The translations under genes were made by a program, and so were the position numbers. A model generated the notes under the pieces. That model was not told the DNA's origin. It searched no databases and was given only the letters and a program-made list of their open reading frames with translations. Shown here piece after piece: positions 54,673 through 63,405 of a stretch of DNA of 64,000 nucleotides (its first letter is position 1; each line of letters begins with the position of its first letter). This DNA is from Dinoroseobacter shibae DFL 12 = DSM 16493 (GTDB lineage: Bacteria > Pseudomonadota > Alphaproteobacteria > Rhodobacterales > Rhodobacteraceae). The stretch is taken from NCBI RefSeq assembly GCF_000018145.1, contig NC_009952.1:2294001-2358000 (forward strand), read 5' to 3'.

Positions 54673-56023
54673 GCGGATGCTCGCCAGCGTGCCCGAACCC
54701 GCCCGCGCCTACCTCGAAGGGCGGCGCCTCGACGAGGTGGAATGCATCGTGGCCGACCTTGCGGGCGTGGCCCGCGGCAAGGCCATGCCCGCGGCCAAGT
54801 TCGCGCGGCAGATGTCGTTCTATCTGCCCAATTCGATCTTTTTCCAGACCATTACCGGCGGCTGGGCGGAGGCGGCGCTCGACGGGTTCACCGAGCCCGA
54901 CATGGTGCTGAAACCCGATTTCAGCACCGCGACCCCGGCGCCCTGGACCGCCGACTGGACCTTGCAGATCATCCACGACATCGAGGATCAGTCCGGCGCG
55001 CCCATGCCGGTGGCCCCGCGCAACGTGCTCAAGCGGGTGATCGCACTCTACAAGGCGCGGGGCTGGAAACCCGTGGTCGCGCCGGAGATGGAATTCTACC
55101 TCACGGCGCGCAACATCGATCCGGCCATCGCGATCCAGCCGCCCATGGGGCGCACCGGGCGGCGCGCGGCGGCCCGGCAGGCCTATTCCATGTCCGCGGT
55201 GGACGAGTACGGCCCGGTGATCGACGATATCTACGATTTCGCCGAGGCTCAGGGGCTGGAGATCGACGGCATCACCCAGGAGGGCGGCGCCGGCCAGATC
55301 GAGATCAACCTGCGCCATGGCGATCCGCTGAAGCTGGCCGACGAGGTGTTCTATTTCAAACGGCTGATCCGGGAGGCGGCGCTGCGGCATGACTGTTTCG
55401 CCACCTTCATGGCCAAGCCGATCCAGGACGAGCCGGGCTCGGCCATGCATATCCACCATTCGGTGACCGACATCGCCACGGGGGAGAACATCTTCACCGC
55501 GCCGGACGGCACCGAGACCCCCGCCTTTCAGCATTTCATCGCCGGGTTGCAGAGCCATCTGGGCGATGTGGTCCCGCTCTATGCGCCTTATGTGAACAGC
55601 TACCGGCGGTATGTCCCGGAGAATGCCGCCCCCATCAATCTAGAATGGGCGCGGGACAACCGCACGGCGGGTCTGCGGGTGCCGGTGGCCAACCCGGCCG
55701 CGCGGCGGGTGGAGAACCGTCTGGCAGGGATGGATTGCAACCCGTACCTGGGCATCGCGGCTTCGCTGGCCTGCGGCTATCTCGGCCTGCTGGCCGAGAA
55801 ACCGCCGAAGCCGCAATATGTGGGCGATGCCTATTCCGGGTCCGAGGACCTCGCCCCGGAGCTTGGCGCGGCGCTGGACCTGTTTTCCGAGGCGACCGCG
55901 GTGCACGATATTCTCGGGCCGGAATTCTGCCGGGTCTACGAGATCGTCAAGCGCCACGAATACACCGAGTTCCTGCAAGTGATCTCACCCTGGGAGCGGG
56001 AGCATCTGCTTCTGAACGTGTGA
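54653..56023 (+). CDS. Glutamine-synthetase-family ligase, gamma-glutamylpolyamine synthetase-like
   Basis: 456 residues. A GS-III/PuuA-like member: VVAPEMEFYLTARN (metal ligand Glu), GAGQIEINLRHGDPLKLAD (the paired Glu), FMAKPIQDEPGSAMHIHHS and ENRLAGMDCNPYLGIAASLA are catalytic segments. The adenylylation Tyr region of housekeeping GlnA is not obvious. It lies between an amidotransferase and an amine oxidoreductase, which points to gamma-glutamylation of an amine for catabolism rather than glutamine production. Confidence 0.9.
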   Translation: MAETPLERMLASVPEPARAYLEGRRLDEVECIVADLAGVARGKAMPAAKFARQMSFYLPNSIFFQTITGGWAEAALDGFTEPDMVLKPDFSTATPAPWTADWTLQIIHDIEDQSGAPMPVAPRNVLKRVIALYKARGWKPVVAPEMEFYLTARNIDPAIAIQPPMGRTGRRAAARQAYSMSAVDEYGPVIDDIYDFAEAQGLEIDGITQEGGAGQIEINLRHGDPLKLADEVFYFKRLIREAALRHDCFATFMAKPIQDEPGSAMHIHHSVTDIATGENIFTAPDGTETPAFQHFIAGLQSHLGDVVPLYAPYVNSYRRYVPENAAPINLEWARDNRTAGLRVPVANPAARRVENRLAGMDCNPYLGIAASLACGYLGLLAEKPPKPQYVGDAYSGSEDLAPELGAALDLFSEATAVHDILGPEFCRVYEIVKRHEYTEFLQVISPWEREHLLLNV

Positions 56024-57328
56024 ATGGACCTGCTGCGCGCCAATGATCGGGACGGGGCCTACCCGCCGAGCTACTACGCCAGCACGGTGCCCGCGCGCCC
56101 CGCCCTGCCGGCGGCACAGGGGCCGATCCATACGGATGTCTGCATCGTGGGGGGCGGATATACCGGGCTGTCGGCGGCCCTGCACCTGGCCGAGCGCGGC
56201 TATGACGTGGTGGTCCTCGAAGCCCAGAGGGTCGGGTTCGGCGCGTCGGGGCGCAACGGGGGGCAGGTCGCCTCCGGTCCCCGGCTGGATCTGAGCACGC
56301 TGGAGGCGCGCTATGGCCGCGAGACCGCCCACGCCCAGTGGGCGCTGGCTCGCGAAGCGCGGAAGCTGGTCGATGAATTGGTCGCGCGAGGCCTCGACTG
56401 TGATCTGCGAGCCGGGGTGATCTATGCCACGGACCGCGCCGGAGACGTGGCCGGGTATCACGCGGAGGCCGCCCATGTGCAGGCGGCAGTGGGATATGAC
56501 GGGGTCACGCCACTGGACCGGGACCGGATCGCCGCGTTGGTGGGCAGCGCGGTTTACGCGGGCGGTGTGCTCGACGCCGGGGCGGCGCACCTGAACCCGC
56601 TCAAGCTGGTTCTGGGGCTTGCCGATCTGGCGCAGGTCGCGGGGGCGCAGATCTTCGAAGGCTCCCAGGTACGCAGCGTCGCGGATGCAGGCCCCCATGT
56701 GGTCGTGACCACGGACGCGGCCACCATCGCGGCCGAGCAGGTCATCCTCGCCGGGAACGGGTATATCGGCGGCCTGGACAGCGCGACCGCAGCTCATGTC
56801 ATGCCGATCAACTCCTACATGGTCGCGACCGAACCGCTCGGCCCGGACGCGGATGCGATCCTGCCCGAGGGGCATGCGGTCGCCGACAACAAGTTCGTGG
56901 TCAACTATTTCCGCCGCGCGCCGGACGGGCGGCTCCTGTTCGGGGGCGGCGAAAGCTATCGCTACCGGTTCACGCCGGATATTGCCGGCAAGGTGCGCGG
57001 GCCGCTCGAGCGGATCTTCCCGCAGTTGCGCGGGATCGGGATCGATTACGCCTGGGGCGGAACGCTCGCGATCACCCGCAGCCGCCTGCCGTTTGCGCGC
57101 AAGGTCTCGCCCCGGGTATTTTCGGCAGGCGGGTATTCGGGCCATGGCGTGGCGCTGTCGCTGCTCTTCGGCAAGGCGATGGCGGAGGCCGCCGCGGGGG
57201 AGCCGGAGCGGTTCAACCAGCTTGCCGCCCTGCCCCATGCGCCCTTCCCCGGCGGCGCGGCCCTACGCGCGCCGCTGCTCTTGGGCGCGATGAGCCTTGC
57301 CGGCCTGCGGGATCGCCTGCCGTTCTGA
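56024..57328 (+). CDS. FAD-dependent amine oxidoreductase (PuuB/OrdL-like)
   Basis: 434 residues; starts directly after the ligase stop. The dinucleotide motif DVCIVGGGYTGLSAALHLAERG lies at about residues 38-59 and the FAD loop RVGFGASGRNGGQVASG follows. GGTLAITRSRLPFARKV and FSAGGYSGHGVALSLLFGK near the C-terminus are DAO-family features. It would oxidise the gamma-glutamyl amine made by the preceding enzyme. Confidence 0.9.
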   Translation: MDLLRANDRDGAYPPSYYASTVPARPALPAAQGPIHTDVCIVGGGYTGLSAALHLAERGYDVVVLEAQRVGFGASGRNGGQVASGPRLDLSTLEARYGRETAHAQWALAREARKLVDELVARGLDCDLRAGVIYATDRAGDVAGYHAEAAHVQAAVGYDGVTPLDRDRIAALVGSAVYAGGVLDAGAAHLNPLKLVLGLADLAQVAGAQIFEGSQVRSVADAGPHVVVTTDAATIAAEQVILAGNGYIGGLDSATAAHVMPINSYMVATEPLGPDADAILPEGHAVADNKFVVNYFRRAPDGRLLFGGGESYRYRFTPDIAGKVRGPLERIFPQLRGIGIDYAWGGTLAITRSRLPFARKVSPRVFSAGGYSGHGVALSLLFGKAMAEAAAGEPERFNQLAALPHAPFPGGAALRAPLLLGAMSLAGLRDRLPF

Positions 57329-57367
57329 CGCAGGATTGTCTGGAAACCACGTGGCGAAACCTGTAGA

Positions 57368-57392
57368 TTTCCTGAAATGACTTTTCAGGAAA
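57368..57392 (+). promoter_or_regulatory. Perfect inverted repeat over the DegT ribosome-binding site
   Basis: TTTCCTGAAA (57368-57377) and TTTCAGGAAA (57383-57392), 5-nt spacer. The right arm contains AGGA of the ribosome-binding site for ATG 57401. As DNA it may be an operator; as RNA it may sequester the start. Confidence 0.65.
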
Positions 57393-57400
57393 GGCGCAAC

Positions 57401-58594
57401 ATGACCCTTATCGCCCCGAACACCTATGATGCCGAGCCGATCCCTGCCGCGGCCCGTGCCGAGATCGACGGGTTGCTGCAATCGGGTGATCTGTTCCGCT
57501 ATACCGCGCCGGAGAATGCGCCTGTCTCCCTGCTGGAACAGGAATTCTCCGAGATGATGGGAAGCCGTTATGCCGTGGCGGTGGCATCCTGTTCGGCGGC
57601 GCTGTTCCTGTCTTTGAAGGCGCTGGACCTGCCGCGCGGGGCCAAGGTGCTGATCCCGGCCTTCACCTTCGCGGCGGTGCCCTCGGCGGTGGTGCATGCG
57701 GACTGCACACCGGTGCTGGTCGAGGTGGGCGCCGATTACCGGATCGACCTGGAGGATTTCGCGGCCAAGCTGACCGAAGACATCGCTTGTATCCTGATCA
57801 GTCACATGCGCGGGCACACATCGGACATGGACGCGATCATGGCGCTGGCCGATGCGCGCGGCATCCCCGTGATCGAGGACGCGGCCCATTCCCTGGGCAC
57901 GGTGTGGAAGGGGCGCAAGATCGGAACGATCGGGCGGATCGGCTGTTTCTCGTTCCAGTCCTACAAGCTGGTGAATGCGGGCGAAGGGGGGATCCTGATC
58001 ACCGACGATGCGGATCTGGCCGCGCGGGCGATCATCATGTCCGGCGCCTATGAGCATGCGTGGAAGAAACACCCGGGCATCGGCTCGGCCTGCGCGCGGT
58101 GGCAGAACCAGCTGCCGCTTTACAACACGCGGCTGGGCAACCTGTCGGCGTCGATCATCCGGTCGCAATTGGCGGAAATCCCGCGCCGGGTGCGGGACGG
58201 GCGCGCCAATCACGACTATGTCGCCGCCGCCCTGAACGCGCTGCCCTGGATGCAGGTGCCCAGCCCCCTGCCCGGAGAAGCCCGCGCGCCGGATTCGATC
58301 CAGTTCAACCTTGTGGGTTTGAGCGACGCAGAGGTCCGGGCGTTCTGCGCGGCGACGCAGACCCATGGCCTGTCGGTGCAGGTGTTCGGGATGAGCGCCG
58401 ACAATGCACGGGCCTATTGGAACTGGCAATTCCTGCGGGATCAGCCGGAGTTGCCCAAGACGCGCGAGATGCTGATGCGGGCCTGCGATCTGCGCCTGCC
58501 CGCACGGCTGACCCCGGACGAGCTGAATACGATCATTGCGATCCTGCGGGAGGGGATTTTCGCGGTGAAGGAGCCCCAGCGGCTGAGCGCCTAG
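57401..58594 (+). CDS. DegT/DnrJ/EryC1/StrS-family aminotransferase
   Basis: 397 residues, PLP fold type I. The lysine for the internal aldimine is K189 in FSFQSYKLVNAGEGG; VASCSAALFLSLKAL binds the phosphate and VIEDAAHSLG holds the Asp that contacts the pyridine N. Most such enzymes act on sugar nucleotides, but the amine catabolism context leaves the substrate open. The start MTLIAPNTYD is preferred over an ATG 8 codons upstream (in the palindrome). Convergent stop overlap (CTAG) with lysR. Confidence 0.88.
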   Translation: MTLIAPNTYDAEPIPAAARAEIDGLLQSGDLFRYTAPENAPVSLLEQEFSEMMGSRYAVAVASCSAALFLSLKALDLPRGAKVLIPAFTFAAVPSAVVHADCTPVLVEVGADYRIDLEDFAAKLTEDIACILISHMRGHTSDMDAIMALADARGIPVIEDAAHSLGTVWKGRKIGTIGRIGCFSFQSYKLVNAGEGGILITDDADLAARAIIMSGAYEHAWKKHPGIGSACARWQNQLPLYNTRLGNLSASIIRSQLAEIPRRVRDGRANHDYVAAALNALPWMQVPSPLPGEARAPDSIQFNLVGLSDAEVRAFCAATQTHGLSVQVFGMSADNARAYWNWQFLRDQPELPKTREMLMRACDLRLPARLTPDELNTIIAILREGIFAVKEPQRLSA

Positions 58595-59535
58595 AGCATC
58601 TCGAGCTGGCCCCGCAACCAAGTCCAGCGCGCCAGCAGCGGATCGACCACCGCCGCGGCGACGCGCGCGCGCAGGGTCTCGGCCACGCGTTCCGGCATGT
58701 CGAGCAGGACATCCTGCCGTGTCATGACGGAAATGGTGCGGGCCAGCGGCGGGGTGTCGAGGGGTTCCAGATCGACCTGCCCGAGGAAGCGCTGCGCCGA
58801 GGCTACCCCGAGCGGGGTCAGGATGGTCCAGCCGCGCCCCTCCGCCACCATCGCGAGGATCGCCGCGTAGCTGTCGAGTTCGAACCGGGCATCGGACGGC
58901 TGACCGTGGCGGGCGAGATGCGCCTCGATCTGTTGGCCCATGACATGGCGGCTGGTGTACTTGATGTACTCGATCTGCGGCCCTGCGGATTTCGGTAGCA
59001 CCCGCACGAAAGGGTCGCGCAGGATCGGATGCACATCCATCCAGGGGGGCGGCGCGGCCACTTCGGTGGCGACGACCATATCCAGCCCGCGACTGTCCAG
59101 CAGGTCGAGCAACCGATGGCTCGCGCCGCTTTCGAGGCGGATGCGGCTGCGCGGCAACTGCGCGACCAGGTCGAGCAGGACACCCGGGGTCACGGTGGCA
59201 TCGAAATCCTCGATCACCCCCAGCCGGATTCGGGGCACCGCCCCTCTGCCGGTTCGGGCCAGTTCCATCCGGGCGAGCTCGGCCTCGTTGAGAATGGCCT
59301 GGGCCCGGGCACGGAACAGCCGCCCCGCCGGTGTCAGGGCCATGGGCCGCGCGGAACGGTCCAGAAGGTCCACTCCCAGTGCGGCCTCGAGGTTCGTGAG
59401 CTGCTGTGAGACCGCCGAGATACTCACGCCCAGACGGCGTGCTGCCGCAGAGATCGCACGTTCCTCCGCGGTGGCGAGGAACACCTCGACACCCCAAAGC
59501 GTGAATTTGCCACTATGCGCCAAGGTCGACACCAT
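58591..59535 (-). CDS. LysR-family transcriptional regulator
   Basis: 314 residues. N-terminal winged helix VEVFLATAEERAISAAARRL then SISAVSQQLTNLEAALGVDL (about residues 18-57), and a PBP-like effector domain from about residue 100. It is convergent with the DegT gene and so is the natural candidate regulator of the 50582-58594 genes. Its own start faces phaR. Confidence 0.93.
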   Translation of the reverse strand: MVSTLAHSGKFTLWGVEVFLATAEERAISAAARRLGVSISAVSQQLTNLEAALGVDLLDRSARPMALTPAGRLFRARAQAILNEAELARMELARTGRGAVPRIRLGVIEDFDATVTPGVLLDLVAQLPRSRIRLESGASHRLLDLLDSRGLDMVVATEVAAPPPWMDVHPILRDPFVRVLPKSAGPQIEYIKYTSRHVMGQQIEAHLARHGQPSDARFELDSYAAILAMVAEGRGWTILTPLGVASAQRFLGQVDLEPLDTPPLARTISVMTRQDVLLDMPERVAETLRARVAAAVVDPLLARWTWLRGQLEML

Positions 59536-59580
59536 CCCGCGCGGGCACGGCGCGGCGGCCGGACCACTTTCGGATCATGC

Positions 59581-60141
59581 CTAGTTCAGTCCGGAAAGCT
59601 TCTTCTGCAGGTCGGCCAATTGCCGCTTTATATCGTCGATATCGGCTGTGGAGTCCTCGGGCTTTTCGCTCGCCTCCTCGGTCGGCATGGTGCTGGAAGG
59701 TGTCCACCCGCCCATCATTGTTTCGAGAAACGCTTTCTGCTGTTTCTGCATCTGCTCGAAACCCGGCACGGCGACCATGGGATTGGGCATGCCCCCGAGG
59801 TTGTTGATCATCTTCTCCTGACTGTCGCGCAGCATCTCGAAGGACGCCGCGAGGAACTGGGGCACCACGGAGGTGGATTGCCCCGCATAGCTCCGCACCA
59901 GGTCGGTCAACACCGAGATTGGCAGGACATTCTCGCCACGGCTCTCATGTTCTGCAATGATTTGAAGGAGATATTGACGGGTGAGGTTGTCGCCGCTCTT
60001 AAGATCGACGATCTGCACCTCGCGGCCTTCGCGAATGAACTTCGCGATATCCTCCAGCGTGACATAGTCACTCGTTTCCGTGTTGTAGAGACGTCGGCTC
60101 GCGTACCGTTTGATCAACAACGGTTTTCCGGTTTCTGCCAC
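59581..60141 (-). CDS. phaR: PHB synthesis repressor PhaR
   Basis: 186 residues. LLIKRYASRRLYNTETSDYV (residues 9-28) is the PHB accumulation regulatory DNA-binding domain. The second part includes SVLTDLVRSYAGQSTSVVP, and the tail ends in a leucine-rich helix (IDDIKRQLADLQKKLSGL). PhaR binds PHB granules and the CTGC-N3-GCAG type DNA sites of phasin genes, and is freed from DNA when polymer forms. It lies downstream of phasin 1 on the same strand. Confidence 0.96.
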   Translation of the reverse strand: MAETGKPLLIKRYASRRLYNTETSDYVTLEDIAKFIREGREVQIVDLKSGDNLTRQYLLQIIAEHESRGENVLPISVLTDLVRSYAGQSTSVVPQFLAASFEMLRDSQEKMINNLGGMPNPMVAVPGFEQMQKQQKAFLETMMGGWTPSSTMPTEEASEKPEDSTADIDDIKRQLADLQKKLSGLN

Positions 60142-60162
60142 AACCCCCTCCTTGTTTTGGCG

Positions 60163-60196
60163 GTGCAGAAAACTTTAGGGCACGTGTGCAGAAAAA
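60163..60196. repeat. Direct repeat in the phaR leader
   Basis: GTGCAGAAAA at 60163-60172 and 60186-60195 (23-nt period), just upstream of phaR. TGCA half-sites are consistent with autoregulation by PhaR. Confidence 0.35.
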
Positions 60197-60216
60197 GAAA
60201 GAGAAACCCGCGCATG

Positions 60217-60242
60217 AAAATGGGCGGGCACAGGGCCCGCCC
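60217..60242 (-). terminator. Hairpin terminator after phasin 1
   Basis: Minus-strand stem GGGCGGGC/GCCCGCCC (60222-60229, 60235-60242), 5-nt loop, then ATTTTC. Perfect 8-bp stem but a short T-run. Confidence 0.6.
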
Positions 60243-60275
60243 GAACGCATACCCGGGGCACAGGAGGGTGCGGTG

Positions 60276-60704
60276 TTACTTGCGCTTGCGCGGTGCGGCC
60301 TTCTTGGCGCCGGGCTGGGCCGCGCTCACGTTGGCCTGCATGTCCTGTGTGGCGGACATCAGCAATTCGACGGTTTCCATCTGCACCTTCTTGGCGATCT
60401 CCGCATAGGCGGACATCATTTCGGCGGACATCTCTGCCTGCGCGGCTGCGAAATCGGACATCGCCTTGGTATAGTCTGCCGGCGCGTCCTTGGAGGCCGA
60501 GACATCGCCCATCTTCGACAGGGTGTCTTTGGCCCATTGGGCCGAGACATCGTTGGCGCGCTCTGCTGCTTCGAGGGCCACCTGGGACATCCGGTCGGCC
60601 AACTCGGCACTGTTCTTGAACGCGTCGGTCATGGTGGAGTTGTCCATCTTGTACGCGCTGAGCATGTCGGTGATGTACTTCGTGAAGTCGTCATTGTTTG
60701 CCAT
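60276..60704 (-). CDS. phaP: Phasin (PHB granule-associated protein) 1
   Basis: 142 residues. ANNDDFTKYITDMLSAYKMD starts an all-helical phasin, with QMETVELLMSATQDMQAN as the amphipathic helix that covers granules and a basic tail GAKKAAPRKRK. ATG 60704 (MANNDD) is chosen; the frame extends 13 codons. Paralogue of the next gene: TKYxxDxxxxxxMDxSxMTDAFKNSA is shared. Confidence 0.92.
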   Translation of the reverse strand: MANNDDFTKYITDMLSAYKMDNSTMTDAFKNSAELADRMSQVALEAAERANDVSAQWAKDTLSKMGDVSASKDAPADYTKAMSDFAAAQAEMSAEMMSAYAEIAKKVQMETVELLMSATQDMQANVSAAQPGAKKAAPRKRK

Positions 60705-60793
60705 GGTCTGTGTCCTTGGATGCGGCCCTTCTGACGTGGGCATTGCGATAGGGTCAGTCTAAGGGAGGCTATGCTCTGAACCAAAGACAAATT

Positions 60794-60804
60794 CTGCGAT
60801 GCAG
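60794..60804. promoter_or_regulatory. PhaR-type site upstream of phasin 1
   Basis: CTGCGATGCAG fits CTGC-N3-GCAG. It lies 90 nt before the phasin 1 start, near TTGGTT-17-TAGACT (minus strand), a plausible promoter. Confidence 0.5.
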
Positions 60805-60830
60805 CATTATGCCCCACCCGCTGCATGGGC

Positions 60831-60863
60831 AAAAAAAGAGGGTGAGCATGAAGCCCACCCTCT
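60831..60863 (-). terminator. Intrinsic terminator after phasin 2
   Basis: Minus-strand AGAGGGTG/CACCCTCT stem (60856-60863, 60837-60844) followed by seven T. Ends phasin 2, so phasin 1 needs its own promoter. Confidence 0.9.
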
Positions 60864-60911
60864 CTAACGGAACACCAGATTGGGAGGAGGTTGGTGTTCT
60901 GTTGGTCGTGC

Positions 60912-61358
60912 TTACTTCGCAGCAGCAACTTTCTTGGCAGCGGTCGTGGCCTCTGCGGTCGCCTTCTTGACGGCGGCAGTGGTCTCTTCCTGAACTTCCT
61001 TGCCGGCAGCCAGCATCAGCTCGACGGTTTCCATCTGAACCTTCTTGGCGACTTCAGCGAAGGCCGCCATGTTCTCGGAAGCCATCTCGGCCTGCGCGGA
61101 AGCGAAGTCGGTCATCGCCTTGGTGTAGTCGGTCGGCTCGGTCTTGGCGGCAGTGACATCACCCAGCTTCGAGATCGTTTCTTTGGTCCACTTGGTGGAG
61201 ATCTCGGTGGATTTGTCGGCAGCTTCCAGAGCCACTTTCGACAGCTTCTCGCTCAGAGCGGCGGAATTCTTGAATGCGTCGGTCATGGCGGAGGTGTCCA
61301 TCGGGAACGATGCCATGAAGTCGGACATGTACTTGGTGAAATCTTCGGCTTTAGCCAT
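60912..61358 (-). CDS. phaP: Phasin 2
   Basis: 148 residues. MAKAEDFTKYMSDFMASFPM is followed by helices with heptads (VALEAADKSTEISTKWTKET) and an alanine-lysine-rich C-terminus (KKATAEATTAAKKVAAAK), which is the common phasin tail. AGGAGATAGACC precedes ATG 61358. It lies directly behind the 61417-61466 control region, so it is probably the main PhaR-regulated phasin. Confidence 0.94.
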   Translation of the reverse strand: MAKAEDFTKYMSDFMASFPMDTSAMTDAFKNSAALSEKLSKVALEAADKSTEISTKWTKETISKLGDVTAAKTEPTDYTKAMTDFASAQAEMASENMAAFAEVAKKVQMETVELMLAAGKEVQEETTAAVKKATAEATTAAKKVAAAK

Positions 61359-61416
61359 TGGTCTATCTCCTGGGCGCTTGCACCCGACCGCCGGGTGTTT
61401 CGTGCGTCTGACCAAT

Positions 61417-61466
61417 GATATAGACGCTGCAGCGCAGCAATTCAAGTTTAAATTGCTGCGCTGCAG
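61417..61466 (-). promoter_or_regulatory. Phasin 2 promoter overlapped by a PhaR operator
   Basis: Minus strand: TTGAAT (61440-61445), 17-nt spacer, TATATC (61417-61422). A perfect 16-bp inverted repeat occupies 61427-61442 and 61451-61466 with an 8-nt spacer; each arm holds CTGC-AGC-GCAG or CTGC-GCT-GCAG. The operator covers the -35 and spacer, so binding would block RNA polymerase. Confidence 0.85.
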
Positions 61467-61487
61467 TATTTTTTATTTCCTTTGATA

Positions 61488-63302
61488 TCAACCATCTACG
61501 CGCGCAACGACGTATTCACCTGGCGCCGCAGCGAGGGCTGGGTGAGTCGCATCGCCCGGTTGCCGGGCCGGGACCTGCGCCCCGGAGCGGCGCTTGAGCC
61601 ATTCCGACCAGCGCGGCCACCAGGAACCCTCGTGATACTCGGCCGAGGCCAGCCAGGTCTCGGGATCTTCCATCGGGCCGTCATTGGTATAGTGGCCGTA
61701 TTTCATCTTGCTCGGCGGATTGACGATGCCGGCGATATGCCCGGATTCCGACACGATGAAAGTCTTGTCGCGACTGCCGAACTGCTTGAAGCCGTTGAAG
61801 CTGCCTTTCCAATGGGCGATGTGGTCGGTCTCGCAAGCGATGGCCATAGCCGGTGTCTTCATGTCCTTGAGCGACAGCACCTCGCCGCACAGCTCGAACT
61901 CGCCCTTGGCCAGCTTGTTGCCCTGGCACAGGTCACGCAGGTACTGCACCACCATCTTGCCGGGCAGGTTCGTGCTGTCCCCGTTCCAGTGCAGAAGGTC
62001 GAAGGCGGGCGGCGCCTCGCCCATCATGTAGCTGCGGATCGCGGGGCCATAGACCAGGTCGTTCGCCCGCAGGTAGGAGAAGGTCCGCGACATGAAGAAC
62101 GAATGCAGGTAGCCCTTGCTCGCGACCTCGCGTTCGATCCCGTCGACGAAATCGTCATCGAGGAACACGGCCATCTCGCCCGCATCCTCGAAATCGGTCA
62201 TGGTGGTGAAGAAGGTCGCCGAACGCACCGACTTGTCGCCGCGCTTGTTCATCAGAGCCAGAACCGAGGTCAGAGTCGTGCCCGCGATGCAGTAACCCAC
62301 GGCATTGACCTGTTTCTCGCCGGTGATCTTCTTCACTTCCTCGATGGCGGTCATGTAGCCTTCCTCGACATAGGTATCGAGGCTGACATCGGCATAGGTT
62401 TCGTCCGGGTTGACCCAGCTGACCACGAAAAGCGTATAGCCCTGCTCGACGATCCAGTTGATCAGGGAGTTCTTGGGCTTCAGGTCGAGGATGTAGAACT
62501 TGTTGATCCAGGGCGGGAACAGGATCAGCGGCGTCTTGCAGACGGTCTCGGTCTTGGGCGCATACTGGATCAATTCCATCATCCGGTTGCGATAGACGAC
62601 CGAGCCTTCCGTCGTGGCGAGGTTTTCGCCCACGGTGAAGGCGGACGGATCCGACAGGGTGACGAGGTGCTCGCCCTGATGGGATTCGATGTCGCGCACC
62701 AGATTCTCCAGCCCGCGCACCAGGGACTCGCCGTTGGTTTCCACCGCTTTCTCGAGCGCATCGGGATTGGTGGACAGGAAATTCGCAGGCGAGAACAGAT
62801 CGACGATCTGCTTGGAAAAGAACTCCACCCGCTTCTTGTCGTTGGGCTCCAGGTTGTCGAGATCGGCCACCGCCTTCTCGATCGATTCCGCAGAAATCAG
62901 GTATTGTTGCTTGACGAAGTTGAAATACGGGTGGGTATCCCAAAGCGGGTTCTTGAAGCGGCGATCGCCCGCATGTTCGTCACGGGGCGCCTTCAGCTGA
63001 CCCTTGGCCAGCATTTGTTGCGCTTCGACCACATGCTTGAGCGTCTTGCCCCAGTACTGGACCTGGTGCTCCATCAGCTTGGCCGGATTGTTGAGCACCT
63101 CGGCCACATAAGCGCTCGCGGCCTTCATGTAGACGTCGGTTCCAGGCCCCTGAAGACCCTGGTCATGCGCCTCCCGCTGAGAGATGGCCCGGACCAATCG
63201 TTGCGAAAGCTCTTCCATTTTCGCAACATTCGCATTCAGTTTTTCGAGATTTTCACCCATTTCTAATCCTGCGACTTCCCGCCCGCCCGACTCAGTTGTC
63301 AT
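61488..63302 (-). CDS. phaC: Class I poly(3-hydroxyalkanoate) synthase
   Basis: 604 residues. Lipase-like box GYCIAG places the nucleophile Cys at about residue 338; the other catalytic residues lie in ACETDHIAHW (Asp) and SESGHIAGIVN (His). LIFPPWINKFYILDL-type sequence is present as LILFPPWINKFYILDLKP. I chose ATG 63302 (MTTESGGREV), whose length matches R. sphaeroides PhaC; an internal MGENLEK at 63260 has a better Shine-Dalgarno and is a real alternative. Divergent from phaZ. Confidence 0.96.
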   Translation of the reverse strand: MTTESGGREVAGLEMGENLEKLNANVAKMEELSQRLVRAISQREAHDQGLQGPGTDVYMKAASAYVAEVLNNPAKLMEHQVQYWGKTLKHVVEAQQMLAKGQLKAPRDEHAGDRRFKNPLWDTHPYFNFVKQQYLISAESIEKAVADLDNLEPNDKKRVEFFSKQIVDLFSPANFLSTNPDALEKAVETNGESLVRGLENLVRDIESHQGEHLVTLSDPSAFTVGENLATTEGSVVYRNRMMELIQYAPKTETVCKTPLILFPPWINKFYILDLKPKNSLINWIVEQGYTLFVVSWVNPDETYADVSLDTYVEEGYMTAIEEVKKITGEKQVNAVGYCIAGTTLTSVLALMNKRGDKSVRSATFFTTMTDFEDAGEMAVFLDDDFVDGIEREVASKGYLHSFFMSRTFSYLRANDLVYGPAIRSYMMGEAPPAFDLLHWNGDSTNLPGKMVVQYLRDLCQGNKLAKGEFELCGEVLSLKDMKTPAMAIACETDHIAHWKGSFNGFKQFGSRDKTFIVSESGHIAGIVNPPSKMKYGHYTNDGPMEDPETWLASAEYHEGSWWPRWSEWLKRRSGAQVPARQPGDATHPALAAAPGEYVVARVDG

Positions 63303-63405
63303 ACCACCGCTTTCCCCGTATGTTCCGCAACCTGACAGTATCGTCGCCTGCACGGGGGGGCAAAGCGACGAATTGATCCGGGCGACCGGAAGTTAAGGAG
63401 ACGTC

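Noticed and set aside
57263-59497. 744-codon minus-strand frame across the DegT and LysR genes
   Set aside because: Frame shifted relative to lysR and antisense to DegT; composition typical of a shadow.
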